From positions 48,283-112,282 of the forward strand of contig CAYZTT010000001.1 in NCBI GenBank assembly GCA_964481835.1: a DNA stretch of 64,000 nucleotides, read 5' to 3'. The notes beneath the pieces were generated by a model, which saw only the letters and a program-made list of their open reading frames with translations, was not told the DNA's origin and searched no databases. Numbering within the stretch: position 1 is the stretch's first letter; the number at the start of each line of letters is the position of its first letter. This DNA comes from JABIBT01 sp964481835. Its GTDB lineage: Archaea > Nanobdellota > Nanobdellia > SCGC-AAA011-G17 > PNOQ01. A program made the position numbers and the translations under genes. Of the stretch, positions 48,609 through 59,700 are shown piece after piece.

Positions 48609-50132
48609 ATGGCAAAACCTGCTGGCCGATTTGTTAAGAAGGATTCTGTGACGCGGGATGCGAGAAGATATGGGAATGATGCTGCTAAAAAGAGGTTTGG
48701 TGATTCTACCTACGCGCAAGGAATGCGGAGAGGGAGAACTCCTGGAACAGCAGGTTCTTCTGGGGGATCTGGCACAAGCAATCGGAGGAGACCTAGCCCT
48801 GCTGCAAGCCCGGGTGGCGGAGGCGGTAGCCAGGATGTGAATATTAATTTGAATAAGAAGAAAAGCTCCCCCGTACCGAAGTGGATTGTCTCCGGATTGC
48901 TATTTTTCTCTCTCTTAGGGGTTATTATTTTTGCCATGAATGGGTTATTTTTACCTACTGTAATTTCATTGGCTGTTTTTTTGATTTCCCTTTACTTTGT
49001 AACAACAGGGACCAAATACCAAGGAACGTTTAAGGTTGCTGTTGCTTCTATGTTTGTGCTACTTATTTTCTTTGTTCCAATGACTGCATGGGGACAGGAT
49101 AATGTAGTTCCGTTTGTAAGTAGCGCCCAGGGTAGGATTTCCGATTTAGGATTCTTGGGATTTTTGAAGGATGTGTTTAATCCTTCAGACCTGAGAGACT
49201 ATGGGGATTTTGAGAATGAGGAATACGAAGAGGAGGGAATTGGAGTTAAACTAGATTACCCAGATACTACAAAAGATAGATTTGATCCAGGTCAAGCGAT
49301 TGTGATATACAGTCATCTTGAAGCAGCCACACTTTCTGAATATGATTCAGATATTAATTTTGAATGTGAATTAGATGGATACACGGATGTATATGAATCC
49401 AAGCCAGAAAATGTCGTTTTGCCTGCACGGGGAGATGATGTTTACCAAAGAGTTGAGTGCAGATTTTTGGAAGGACTAAAGGAGGAGAGAACACAGACGA
49501 GAGATGCAAGGATAATCGCTAAATTTGATGAATTTTATAGTGAATCTACATACCCATTATTGTTCGTTTCTGAAGATGATGAAAGAGAGATTAAACCTGC
49601 AGAATATATTCAGGATTCAATTAAATGGTATAATATTAGGAACTTTGGGAATAGTCAGGTAAGCCCAGGACCCGTAAAGTTAGCATTAGGAATTGAAACC
49701 CCTCAGCCATTTAAAGCAGGAGATACAGATCTAAATCTTGAAGTTAGGATAGAATCTGATGATAGAGTAAATCTAAATAATGTGGATAGTTTACAATTAT
49801 TTATTCCAAGAGATTCTATAATTATGCATACTGATGATCCATTTTGCGATTTTGAGTTGGTTGGTGGAGAGGTTAGATATGATATTTTTGAGATAAAGGC
49901 CGGGGCACAAGAGGATTACCTAAATGAGCAGTGTACTACTTCCAGTTGCCGTAGGGAAAAGAGATTAATTCAGCTAAGTTGTTTCTTTGATATAAATTCT
50001 GGATTTATTAGCGAGGGAGAGGTATTACAAGATACAATTGGAGCCAATATGATTTATAGTTTTGATATATCTAGAACTACTACGGTTACCGTTAGACCTT
50101 TAACGGATGAGGATCTTGAAGCAATATCTTAA
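48609..50132 (+). CDS. Multi-TM surface protein with Arg/Gly-rich tail
   Basis: 507 aa. The first ~90 residues are basic and rich in Gly, Arg, Ser and Pro (cytoplasmic). Three TM helices follow (about 94-112, 115-133, 140-158) and an extracellular part of about 330 residues. That part begins with G-x-x-V-K-L-D-Y-P-D and contains repeated Ig-like strands similar to the two lipoproteins downstream (PxxL-E-V-x-I-E-x-D-D). Four Cys near the C-terminus (D-P-F-C, E-Q-C-T-T-S-S-C, LSCFF) may form disulfides. Function unknown. Confidence 0.65.
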   Translation: MAKPAGRFVKKDSVTRDARRYGNDAAKKRFGDSTYAQGMRRGRTPGTAGSSGGSGTSNRRRPSPAASPGGGGGSQDVNINLNKKKSSPVPKWIVSGLLFFSLLGVIIFAMNGLFLPTVISLAVFLISLYFVTTGTKYQGTFKVAVASMFVLLIFFVPMTAWGQDNVVPFVSSAQGRISDLGFLGFLKDVFNPSDLRDYGDFENEEYEEEGIGVKLDYPDTTKDRFDPGQAIVIYSHLEAATLSEYDSDINFECELDGYTDVYESKPENVVLPARGDDVYQRVECRFLEGLKEERTQTRDARIIAKFDEFYSESTYPLLFVSEDDEREIKPAEYIQDSIKWYNIRNFGNSQVSPGPVKLALGIETPQPFKAGDTDLNLEVRIESDDRVNLNNVDSLQLFIPRDSIIMHTDDPFCDFELVGGEVRYDIFEIKAGAQEDYLNEQCTTSSCRREKRLIQLSCFFDINSGFISEGEVLQDTIGANMIYSFDISRTTTVTVRPLTDEDLEAIS

Positions 50133-50178
50133 TTCTATTAGAAACATTTTTAAACATTTGTGGCGTCATATTCAGTAG

Positions 50179-51093
50179 ATGTTAAAAAGAGGGATTTTAA
50201 TTATTCTAGGAATGTTTTTGTTAGTTGTTTCTTCTTGTACAACTGGTCCAGGTCAGCAAGGGGCAATTCCACAAGGAATTGATATACAGTTTGTTGAAGG
50301 TTATCCGGATAGCACGTTGATTGAAGATGATGATTTTAATGTTAATTTAGTAGTTTCGAATGGCTTGAGTTATGTAGTTGACTATTCTCTTTGTATATAT
50401 GGGGATCGAGCAGAGTATTATGGGGGAGTCCCTGTTTCTGGAGTTTGTAAGGATGGATTGAAAGTTCCTGCTGCGTATGAAAGCCAAAATGATGTAATTG
50501 TTCCTACGACTGAGACGGTTATTTTTCCTAGCGAATCTAGCACATTCTCTTATACTAATTTAGATAAGGGTGTTGGGGGAGTCAACATAAGGGCAATAGC
50601 ACAATATGGAGTTATTAGTGAGGCCAGTGTTGATGTTTGTGTTCTAGAAAGCAAAAATTATGAATCTGGAGGAGAATTTGTTTGTTTAGCTAAAGAGACA
50701 CTTTCTAATTTAGAGGTTGTCCAAGAGTCTTCACCATTGATCATCTCTCGGATAGAAAAAGATATTCGAAATATTGGGGGTACGCCCCAAATGAGGGTTT
50801 TGGTATATCTAGATAAGACTTCCCAAGGGAAAATTGTAAGGGGATATGAAGAACAATTTGATAAGATTAATATGGAGGTCTCTTTGAGAGGAACAAATGC
50901 ACAATTTAGTTGTACCAATCAGGATGATAATAATAGAGTAATTTTTAGAGAAGGCGATGCAATAGAATGCAAGGCCGATTTGGATGTAGGAAATGGAAAT
51001 GTATATAAAGATAGTTTGGTAATTAGTTTGGGTTACCCTTATGAATTGGAAAGGAAAAAATCTGTTTTGTTTGATTCAAGCTGGGAGGAGTAA
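50179..51093 (+). CDS. Lipoprotein with Ig-like domains (copy 1)
   Basis: 304 aa. The signal peptide ends in the lipobox VVSSC (Cys20), so it is probably lipid-anchored. The mature part opens with an I-D-I-Q-F-V-E-G-Y-P-D segment that aligns in style with G-L-S-F-E-A-T-A-P in the next gene, and consists of two Ig-like beta domains with several Cys. It is likely a component of the surface complex formed with neighbours. 3 bp separate its stop from the next ATG. Confidence 0.72.
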   Translation: MLKRGILIILGMFLLVVSSCTTGPGQQGAIPQGIDIQFVEGYPDSTLIEDDDFNVNLVVSNGLSYVVDYSLCIYGDRAEYYGGVPVSGVCKDGLKVPAAYESQNDVIVPTTETVIFPSESSTFSYTNLDKGVGGVNIRAIAQYGVISEASVDVCVLESKNYESGGEFVCLAKETLSNLEVVQESSPLIISRIEKDIRNIGGTPQMRVLVYLDKTSQGKIVRGYEEQFDKINMEVSLRGTNAQFSCTNQDDNNRVIFREGDAIECKADLDVGNGNVYKDSLVISLGYPYELERKKSVLFDSSWEE

Positions 51094-51096
51094 AAA

Positions 51097-52047
51097 ATGA
51101 GGAAGATTATATTAACATTGTTGGTTTTGTTTGTTGCGTTTGCAACAGGCTGTACGGGTGATGATGACACGCCTACTTCTGAGAGTCCATATATTGGGGG
51201 GAGTAACGGATTGGGTCTATCATTTGAAGCTACTGCTCCTTTAGCGGAATTTACACAAGATGATGAAGTAGATGTCCGATTGAAAGTTATTAATAGGGGA
51301 GAACAAGAACTTTTAGAGAATACAGCAAAGGTTAAGTTGTATGGGGTTTCTCCAACTGAATTTAATACCCTGAGTTTTGATTATTTTAATGTTGGATCTA
51401 GTTTATTCCCTGCAGAGAAAGATATTTTTGAAGTGGGTGGACAGGCAACTGTCGATATGGGAAAGATAAATTATAATGGTTTAATCAGCAGTGGATATAT
51501 TGAAAGGGATCTTTATGCTAAGATTTGTTATCCTTATACAACTAAAGCCAATGTGGAGGCATGTATAACTTCGCAGAGAATTGAACAATCTGGTTCTGCA
51601 AATATCTGTAGTCCTCAAGGAGAAAAGGTCAAGGATGGATTTGTTTCTTCTGGCCCGATTCAGATAACCACATTTACAGAGGAGCCAAGGGGAGTGGATG
51701 AAATAATCTTTAGAATTGGATTCCAGAATAAGAGATATACTGATAATAATAAGGGGCAGGTATTTAGCCGGGATGCTGAATGTGAAGATATGGAGAGTTC
51801 CTTTGGGAGTGTTCAGCACGATGGAAAGGTATTTGTGAAGATATTGCCAGAGACTGCATTATGTAGCTTTTCTAATGGCCAATATAGTGAAGGATTCTTG
51901 ACATTGAACCGTGGAGAGGAGAAAGTGCTTGTTTGTACGATGCAGGTGGAGGGAGATAGTGAATATGTACAAGGCGTCGATATCGAGGTAGATTATAACT
52001 ATATTGATAGCACTACAACAAAAGTCAAGATATTAAGTAATCAATAA
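51097..52047 (+). CDS. Lipoprotein with Ig-like domains (copy 2)
   Basis: 316 aa. A signal peptide with lipobox ATGC (Cys19) is followed by a polar Asp/Thr/Ser-rich linker, then beta-rich domains. The segment F-E-A-T-A-P-L-A-E-F-T-Q-D-D-E-V-D-V-R-L-K-V shares the D-D-x-x-V-x-L-x-V pattern with the upstream lipoprotein. Six Cys in the later half suggest disulfides. Together they look like a tandem pair from duplication. Confidence 0.72.
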   Translation: MRKIILTLLVLFVAFATGCTGDDDTPTSESPYIGGSNGLGLSFEATAPLAEFTQDDEVDVRLKVINRGEQELLENTAKVKLYGVSPTEFNTLSFDYFNVGSSLFPAEKDIFEVGGQATVDMGKINYNGLISSGYIERDLYAKICYPYTTKANVEACITSQRIEQSGSANICSPQGEKVKDGFVSSGPIQITTFTEEPRGVDEIIFRIGFQNKRYTDNNKGQVFSRDAECEDMESSFGSVQHDGKVFVKILPETALCSFSNGQYSEGFLTLNRGEEKVLVCTMQVEGDSEYVQGVDIEVDYNYIDSTTTKVKILSNQ

Positions 52048-52078
52048 ATTTATTAATTCTTTACTTTTTTATTTTAAG

Positions 52079-52651
52079 ATGGTTAATGTTGAAAATGCGA
52101 TTCAGGAACTGATTGAGGTTGCTAAGAATCATAAACTTTATGAGAATATAATCAAGACAGATGGGAAACTTGTGATCAGTAGAGGGAATTTACATAATCC
52201 AGATTTTTTGTTCATTGGGGAGGCCCCTGGGCAGCAAGAGAACAAACAAGGAATACCTTTTATTGGGAGAAGTGGAAAGTTATTAGACGGATGGATGAGC
52301 TCCTCAGATATAACTAATTTTGTTGTTGTTAATACTCTGCCAATTATTCCCTTGAACCCAGAAGGTGGAATCCGGAAGCCAACTAGGGAAGAGATAGATT
52401 TCTTTAGACCGTATGTTGATAATTTGATTAAAGCTTCCAATCCTAAATGCATTATATGTTTGGGAAAAAGTGCATTAGAGTATCTGAGAAAATCCATAAA
52501 AAACACAGAATGGGAAGGAAATGTAGGATTTATTTACCACCCTGCTTACTATTTAAGGAATGGCAGGAATGGTTTGGATGATTTTGAGAGATTATTAAAG
52601 AATAAAACAGATTTACAGGACCCATCTCAGAGAAATTTAGCAGAATTTTGA
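52079..52651 (+). CDS. Family 4-like uracil-DNA glycosylase lacking FeS cysteines
   Basis: 190 aa. Motif A GEAPG (about 49-53), the G-I-P-F-I-G-R-S-G-K-L-L-D segment, and motif B HPAYYLR (about 156-162) are those of family 4 UDG, which removes uracil from DNA. The four cysteines that bind a [4Fe-4S] cluster in that family are not present: the positions around the N-terminus and the NTLPIIPLNPEGG loop carry none, and the only Cys are in KCIICLG, elsewhere. So the protein is a cluster-free variant. Confidence 0.85.
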   Translation: MVNVENAIQELIEVAKNHKLYENIIKTDGKLVISRGNLHNPDFLFIGEAPGQQENKQGIPFIGRSGKLLDGWMSSSDITNFVVVNTLPIIPLNPEGGIRKPTREEIDFFRPYVDNLIKASNPKCIICLGKSALEYLRKSIKNTEWEGNVGFIYHPAYYLRNGRNGLDDFERLLKNKTDLQDPSQRNLAEF

Positions 52652-52687
52652 AAAACTTTATATATACGATAAATGTATAGTTTAGAT

Positions 52688-53773
52688 ATGAAAAGAGAGG
52701 GGTATATTGTAGTTAGTATTATATTATTAATTTCTATAGGCTTGGCATATGCTGCGCCTCCTTCTTTCCACATTTTTAGTGGGAATGTTCATTGTGAGAA
52801 TGACCCTTTGACACCTTTAGTTACATATGCAATAAGTGCGACGGCAGATAATGGGACACATTCTTTTGATGTGGATGGAAGTGTGTCTGATGAGGGAGAA
52901 TATTTCTTTATTATTGATGCAGACCCAACATACACAATTTATTTTTATATTGATTCCGTAGAGGTTGGGAGTTCTGCCTATACTATGTTTGGGATTACTA
53001 ATGATCTAGACTTTACTACAAGCTCTGAACTCTATTGTGGTGCACCTCCCGTTTGTGGAGATGACGTTATAGAACTTCCGGAGGAGTGTGAAGGTGATGA
53101 CAACCTAAATGAAGAAACCTGTATTACCCTTGGACATGACGGAGGAGATTTATTCTGTTATCCAGTGGGGCATGAAGAGGAATGTATGTTTAATGAGACT
53201 ATGTGCACTGATACTCCTCCTGGGGATGACGATGATGACAGTGGAAATGATGACAGTGGCAATGACGATGATGACGCCGTTTGTGGAGATGATGTTGTTG
53301 AAGATCCCGAGGATTGTGAAGAGGATGATCTGGATGGGGCTACCTGTGGAAGCTTAGGATATTCTGGCGGAGGAAACTTGGCTTGTGCAACTGACTGTTC
53401 TTTTAATACTACTAATTGTGTGGCCGGACCAGATGATACAATTTGTGGAGACGATGTTGCTGAAGGAGATGAGGGCTGTGATGGTGCAGATTTAAAGGGA
53501 AATGATTGTTCTTCGCTAGGTTATGATTCTGGAGATTTAGCTTGTAATAGTGATTGTACATTCAATGAAAATAATTGTGAAACTGGGGGAGGAGTTATTA
53601 CTTTCCCTGTGAGTCCTTATGGAGATTTAGCTTTCTGGTCTACAATAAGTTTATTTGTAGTCATTCTAGGTGTTTTAGGATATTTGTTCTATGATAAATT
53701 TAGAAAGAAACCGGTGAAGAAAATACCTAAAAAGTTGCCGAGTAAGGTGTCTAAGAAATTAGCTAAAAAGTGA
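52688..53773 (+). CDS. Surface protein with tandem Cys-rich repeats
   Basis: 361 aa from ATG 52688, about 28 nt after a TATA box (TTTATATATAC). Signal peptide (about 5-22), a beta domain (about 25-115), then three repeats of the type C-G-D-D-V-x-E...C-x-x-L-G-Y-D-x-G-x-L-A-C-x-x-D-C-x-F-x-x-x-x-C, resembling the Cys-rich DUF4215 repeats of myxobacterial and archaeal surface proteins, separated by Asp-rich linkers. A C-terminal TM helix (about 320-340) and a Lys-rich tail anchor it. Starts 36 bp after the UDG gene. Confidence 0.8.
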   Translation: MKREGYIVVSIILLISIGLAYAAPPSFHIFSGNVHCENDPLTPLVTYAISATADNGTHSFDVDGSVSDEGEYFFIIDADPTYTIYFYIDSVEVGSSAYTMFGITNDLDFTTSSELYCGAPPVCGDDVIELPEECEGDDNLNEETCITLGHDGGDLFCYPVGHEEECMFNETMCTDTPPGDDDDDSGNDDSGNDDDDAVCGDDVVEDPEDCEEDDLDGATCGSLGYSGGGNLACATDCSFNTTNCVAGPDDTICGDDVAEGDEGCDGADLKGNDCSSLGYDSGDLACNSDCTFNENNCETGGGVITFPVSPYGDLAFWSTISLFVVILGVLGYLFYDKFRKKPVKKIPKKLPSKVSKKLAKK

Positions 53774-53777
53774 GTAA

Positions 53778-56700
53778 ATGGAAAAGAGAGATAGGAATAT
53801 AATTGTAGCTACGGTTGTAGCATTCGTTTTGATATTTGTCGGATCCTATTTTTTATCTTCTTCTGGTAATTTGAATTATGTTTCTGGTAATGTTATACTT
53901 CCTCTGACAGGAAACGTTCCTCTGCTGCCTGCGCCGGATTGCCAAATTAATGGATCTATTCCTGAGGGAGTGGAGTGTAGTTGTGGAGGAGTTGATATTA
54001 ATGGATCTAACATTGGGGAGAGATATTGTTGTGATTATGGATACTCTAACCTGATTGGTAGCCCGGTTAAATGTGGCCACCCAAGAATTTGGTTAACTGA
54101 GGATCGATTAACGAGACTAAGGGCCGATTATAGGGAAAATCTCAATGAATATCGCTGGGATCAGTTACGGCGGTGTGCCGCCAGTGGTTCAGATGATTAC
54201 CAATATGGGCCGTGTAGTGCATTTTTTTATCAGCTTTTTAAAGGGATGCCAGAAGAGCAGGCAAACGCTACTCGGTATGCTGAAAAGGCAAAGGGTTATT
54301 TTAGGAAAAAATTTGATGATCCAGTAGATGGGTTTTCTGCGAAAGTTTTGAATGAGAGTGGGGAGTCTGCTTGTTTCATATTACCTTTGCAAGATTATTA
54401 TGATGGCGACATTAATGAAAACTCCTCGGGTGCAGATACCTTTTATGATTTTAATAGGACTAGTTGTTGGACTGTAGGAACTGGATTTAATTCTATGGGG
54501 GGGACATTAGAGAATCTCGCGGTTACATTTGACTGGATTTATGATACGTTGACTCCTGAAGAGCTATATAATTATACTGTTTATTATTACAATCTTAATC
54601 AAAGAGAAACTACAAATTATTTGGGGACTGCTTTTTTTAATGGAAACGCCAAACATGTTCGGGGAGCTCCAATGCTTGCGATAGCAGGATTTGGCATACC
54701 TGAATTTAATGCTTATGGGAATGATGAAAATATAATTAATAATATATCTATGTATTATTTTGATCACCTTGGGTATGAAAATAGATATAAACCGTTAAAT
54801 TTGAATTTTGCTGACGATATCCCATTTTTTAATTTTAGCAAGGGTGGAGGAACTACACAAGGACTTGATTATGGGTCTGGGATGTATACACAGATAATCC
54901 ATTATATGGATGCAGTTGCTACAGCTAGTAATAGGGATCTTTTTGTAGAAAACCCATTATTGGAAGATTATCTTAAATTTCACTTATACTCTTTTTTCCC
55001 CACCATAGATTTTCATGAATGGCACCAGCAATGGGAAATAAGAATACGAAGAGATAACCATGGGGATTACGCAAGAAAGTGGCATGGCTATGTGCCCTCC
55101 ATGGTTGGGAGTATGATTGCAGTGGCAGGCTATTTTGAAGGTGACATTGCAGATTATGCATATTATCAATTGAATAATTTGGGTTGGGATGAAGACACAT
55201 TGGTTTATTATGGATTTAGTGAATCCAAGGATGCATCATATGATACGGTATTTAACTTAATTTATTATAATCATACTAAGGAGGGCAGAGAATTTACTGA
55301 TTTGCCACTTGCACATCATGCAGAAGGAGTTGGAATTGTTTTAATGAGATCTGATTGGTCGGATTATGCCACTACTATGAATGAATCCCCCGTGAATTAC
55401 ATTTCTTTTAAGGCAGGGAATAAGTTTTGGTTTACTCAGAACCAAAGGGACCAGGGCGATTTTGTAATCTTTAGGAATGGCCAAGAGTTATTATCTGATG
55501 GAGGGGAATATGACGGGGATGGTGGGCCCCATACATCTAATTATCATTGGAGAACGGTTGCCCATAATACTTTGCGTATTTTTGATCCTGCTCAAGAGCG
55601 AGGGTGGGATTGGCAATATCCAGATAGTACACTTAGGATTAATGATGGTGGGCAAAGTAAGAAATGCAGGTGGACCAATCCGATGGCACCTATCGATGGG
55701 CATACAATTACTGATTTTCCGGATTGGGAAGACTATAATGGATTAAATCTAACTACCTATACAAGACATGTTTTGGATGCTGCAGATATAAATATGTTTG
55801 AGAATTTTGATGAGACTCATACTTACATAAAAGCAGATTTGACTAATGCATACAGCCCGGCGATAGACACACAATATGATGTTGATGGATCTAAATGTTC
55901 CCCGGATGAATACTATCCAGATAGAACCAATGCTGTTGAAAGAGAGTTTGTTTATCTAAGAGATCCAGTTGGTTTGGAGGATGAATTTGTTGTTGTTTTT
56001 GATAGGATAAATGCTACCTCTGCAAGCACGATTAAGGCAGCAACTTTTAATTTTGCTAATGAGCCGGATTTTGATGGGAGTATTGCAACTACTTTTGTGC
56101 CTCACCACCTTATGCAAAGTGAAAACACAGATATTATTGAAACAGATTATTATGATAGCCGATTGTTCTTGAAAACTCTATTGCCATTGGATGCTAGAAC
56201 TACCAAGATTGGAGGAGACAACTTTAGATATTTCACAGACCAATTCGAATATGATTTGGTCTATACTGGGATTGTAGATGATATTTGGGAGACTACGCCC
56301 CCTGATTCGATTTTCCCATATTTGGTTGATAATGATCAAACTTGGGAAGTGGGGGCATGGGAAGATCAAGCCCATACAGTTTATAGTGTGGTTTTCTTGG
56401 AGCCAAGCGACTCAGAGCTTTCAGGGATGACATTAAGGATTACAGACATTGATTATGCGACGAATACATTGCAATTGAGCATTGGTAGTAGAGAGATGGG
56501 GGATACATGGAACATGTGGAACTCCTCTAAAATTCCTCCAGGTACACAGTATGGGATTATTCGAGGAGGATCTTTTTTTGGGACAGAAAGTCATGAGACG
56601 CATACAAATTGGCACATAAATGTAGAACCTTTAGTTCAAGATAAGGAATTTGTTAACTTTTTGCATGTCTTATATCCGACGGAGAATACTGTGAATAATA

Positions 56701-59700
56701 TGCCAGATGCAGAATTGATGATTGTGGAGAGTGGAGATATTGAAGGGACACTTGTAAACGGGGAGAGAGGGGTCGTGTTCAAGAAACATCCAGGCATACT
56801 TAATTTTGCTAATTATAGTTTTAGTTCTACTGGGATTACCGAGCATCTTGTTGTGGATTTGAATATTAGCTCAATATACAACCTTCGAGTAAATAGTGTA
56901 GATATGGGGAACCTTATTCCTACTTCAGAGGGAACGGTTTCATTTGATGTTTCTCAAACAGGGAATGTGAATGTTTATTTGGGTGCGGAAGATGTCTTTA
57001 CTTGTGCGGAAGTCGGCGGCCAAGAGTGTGCTGCTAACCAGGGTTGTGATGGAGTTATCTATGATACCCCGGATGCACCCTCTGGATGTTGTGTTGGAAC
57101 CTGTATGCTTTGTGATTTGAGCAATGTCTATTGGTCGGATAGTGATGGAATAAATATAGAAGGCCAGGATGTTCTTGAAGGAACCAATATTTATGAGAAA
57201 GTAACTACTTCGTTTTGTGGAGGAAAGAATCTTAAATTAGAAATCTGGGAGAATGATTTTTTAAATGGAGAAGATGTGTTTGATGATTTTATTGGAGAGA
57301 GGGTGATCAGTGTGCCAGAAAATGATTATGTTGTTGATGAAATGTGGGCTGCAGAGTGGCATCCGGACGGGATCACTGATCCAGAATATTATTTTAAGGT
57401 TGAATTAATTGAGGATGTATCTATTAACGATATCTCTGGAGATGTTGGGGTAATCTTAGATACTGTGCCTCCTACAATTGATGATGTTGTCGTAGAGCCT
57501 AGTCAAGGGTATGCAGTAATATCTTGGAGTACAGACAAACCAGGAAATTCTACGATTAATTATGGGGAGAGTATAGCGTATGGAAATACTGAAAGTTCTT
57601 CAGAGTATAATGAAACGCATTCTTTAACTTTGAGTGATCTGACCCCCGGAGAGAGGTACTATTATGAAATTGTTAGTTGTACTTCTGGGGGATATTGTAG
57701 CGATCCATACCAAGATAGTTTTGAAACCCTGATTATTGCAGATCTTACATTGACTGAAGTAGAGGATACTTGGATCGGAAGTACTTATGGTAGGCCCGAC
57801 AAAAATTATGGGGAGCAGACTACCATGACTTTAGATGGATTAAATGGTGCAGAATCTTACATTCTAATGAGATGGGATACCACCTCATTGGCAGGATATG
57901 AAGAGATTGAATCTGCCAAATTATCTTTATATACTGAAGGATATATGGGCGAGGATGGGGACGCAGGAACAGTGAGAATCTACCCTATGCAAAATACTCA
58001 GTGGAGTGAGGGAAGTGGGCCACCTCCGTCTGATCCTCCCGAATATCAACATATCGGGCCCGATGGGGCAACGTTTAATGAATGGGAATATACAGATTAC
58101 CTTAACCCTACAAATACTTGGGTAGGATATCCTGTAGGGATTTCAGATGGCGACTATTTGGCTGGCAGTTTGATAAATGAATCTGAGCAATTGGAAACTC
58201 CGGGAATTTGGCATGAGTTTGATGTTACATCTCTAGTCCAGGGATGGATAGACGGGGGTTATGATCCGGATGCCGGATTTATGATAGTTTCTGACGATCT
58301 AAATACTGCAACTATGTTTTATGCATATGCTTCTTCCGAGCATGCTAATTCAGCTATAAGGCCTAAAATAGAAGTTTTCGTTCCTGGACAAGGGGGAGAG
58401 TGCCAAGAAGATGAAGATTGTACTGACGATGGCTTGGCATGTACATTGGAGTATTGCAACAATCAAAATTGTGATTATAATATTCAAACGGGAACTTGCT
58501 ATATTGGTGGTGAATGTTATCTAAATGGAGAGAGTAATCCGGTCCAAGAATGTTCGATTTGTAACCCAAGTTATAGCCAGACGAATTGGGATTCTAGCGG
58601 ATGCGATAGTGAGTTTGTTTATTTGGATAGTGGGCAGTGGTCTGCTCATCAGGATGTAGCATTGGATGGAGATTATATGTATGCAACTTTACCTTATGGA
58701 TTACAGTCATTTGATATTTCCGATCCTTCAAACCCTATTAAATTACAGGAGTTTTATATTGAAGATGAGGGAGATGCTAGTCATATAGAGCCCTATCATA
58801 TTGACTTATCTGGAGATTTGTTAGCATTTGGTACCTCCTCTGCTGGAACTGATAGATTGTATATAATGGACGTTTCTAACCCTTCAAATATGCAAATATT
58901 AGACATAGTTGAAGATGTTGGGGAAGAGGCAGATATTAAATTTAAAGACTATGGGGCTAATTTGGTTGTATTGACTGCAGGGGATAATGGGATTCATACC
59001 TATAATGTAAATGATCCTTCAAATGTTTATGAAATGGATAGTCTCGGAGGATATGAAAGAGATATGAGGAGTATATCTATTGTGGGGGATAGGGCATATG
59101 TTCTTGTGGAGTATAGGGGGGTTGCTGTTATTGATATTTCTGATCCTAATTCTTTATCCGAAATTGGGTACTTGGATTATCAACAATATGCCCCTTTAAA
59201 TAATTCTATGGAAACAATCACTGCTTATGGAGACACCGCAATTATTGCGGCAAGTAGTCAAGGAATCTATACGATGGATGTCTCTGGATTAGATCCTATT
59301 TTTGAGGAACAGGTAATGATTAATTTTGGAGATGGAAACCTGGACATAAAGGCAAGAGATGTAATTTTAGAAGGAAACTATTTATATGTTGCTGCGGAAG
59401 ATTTCACGGATGATGACGATCCTATTGGTGGGGGTGGAGGACTCGCAGTTTATGATATAAATGATTTAAGTTCGGGACCTCTGGGATATGGGCCGAATGA
59501 GGTATGGTATGCTATAAAATTTATGGATATCGATTTTGGAACCGGTTTATTACCTTTTACCCATTGGAGTGGCAATGGTGCTGGAGTAAGTATACATGAT
59601 ATTTCAGATGTCTATGATCCAACTTACTATGGCGATGTTGGAGCTTATGATTATTGTAGATTTGTTGATGTGGTTGGGGATATGGTTTATTCTGTTACTG

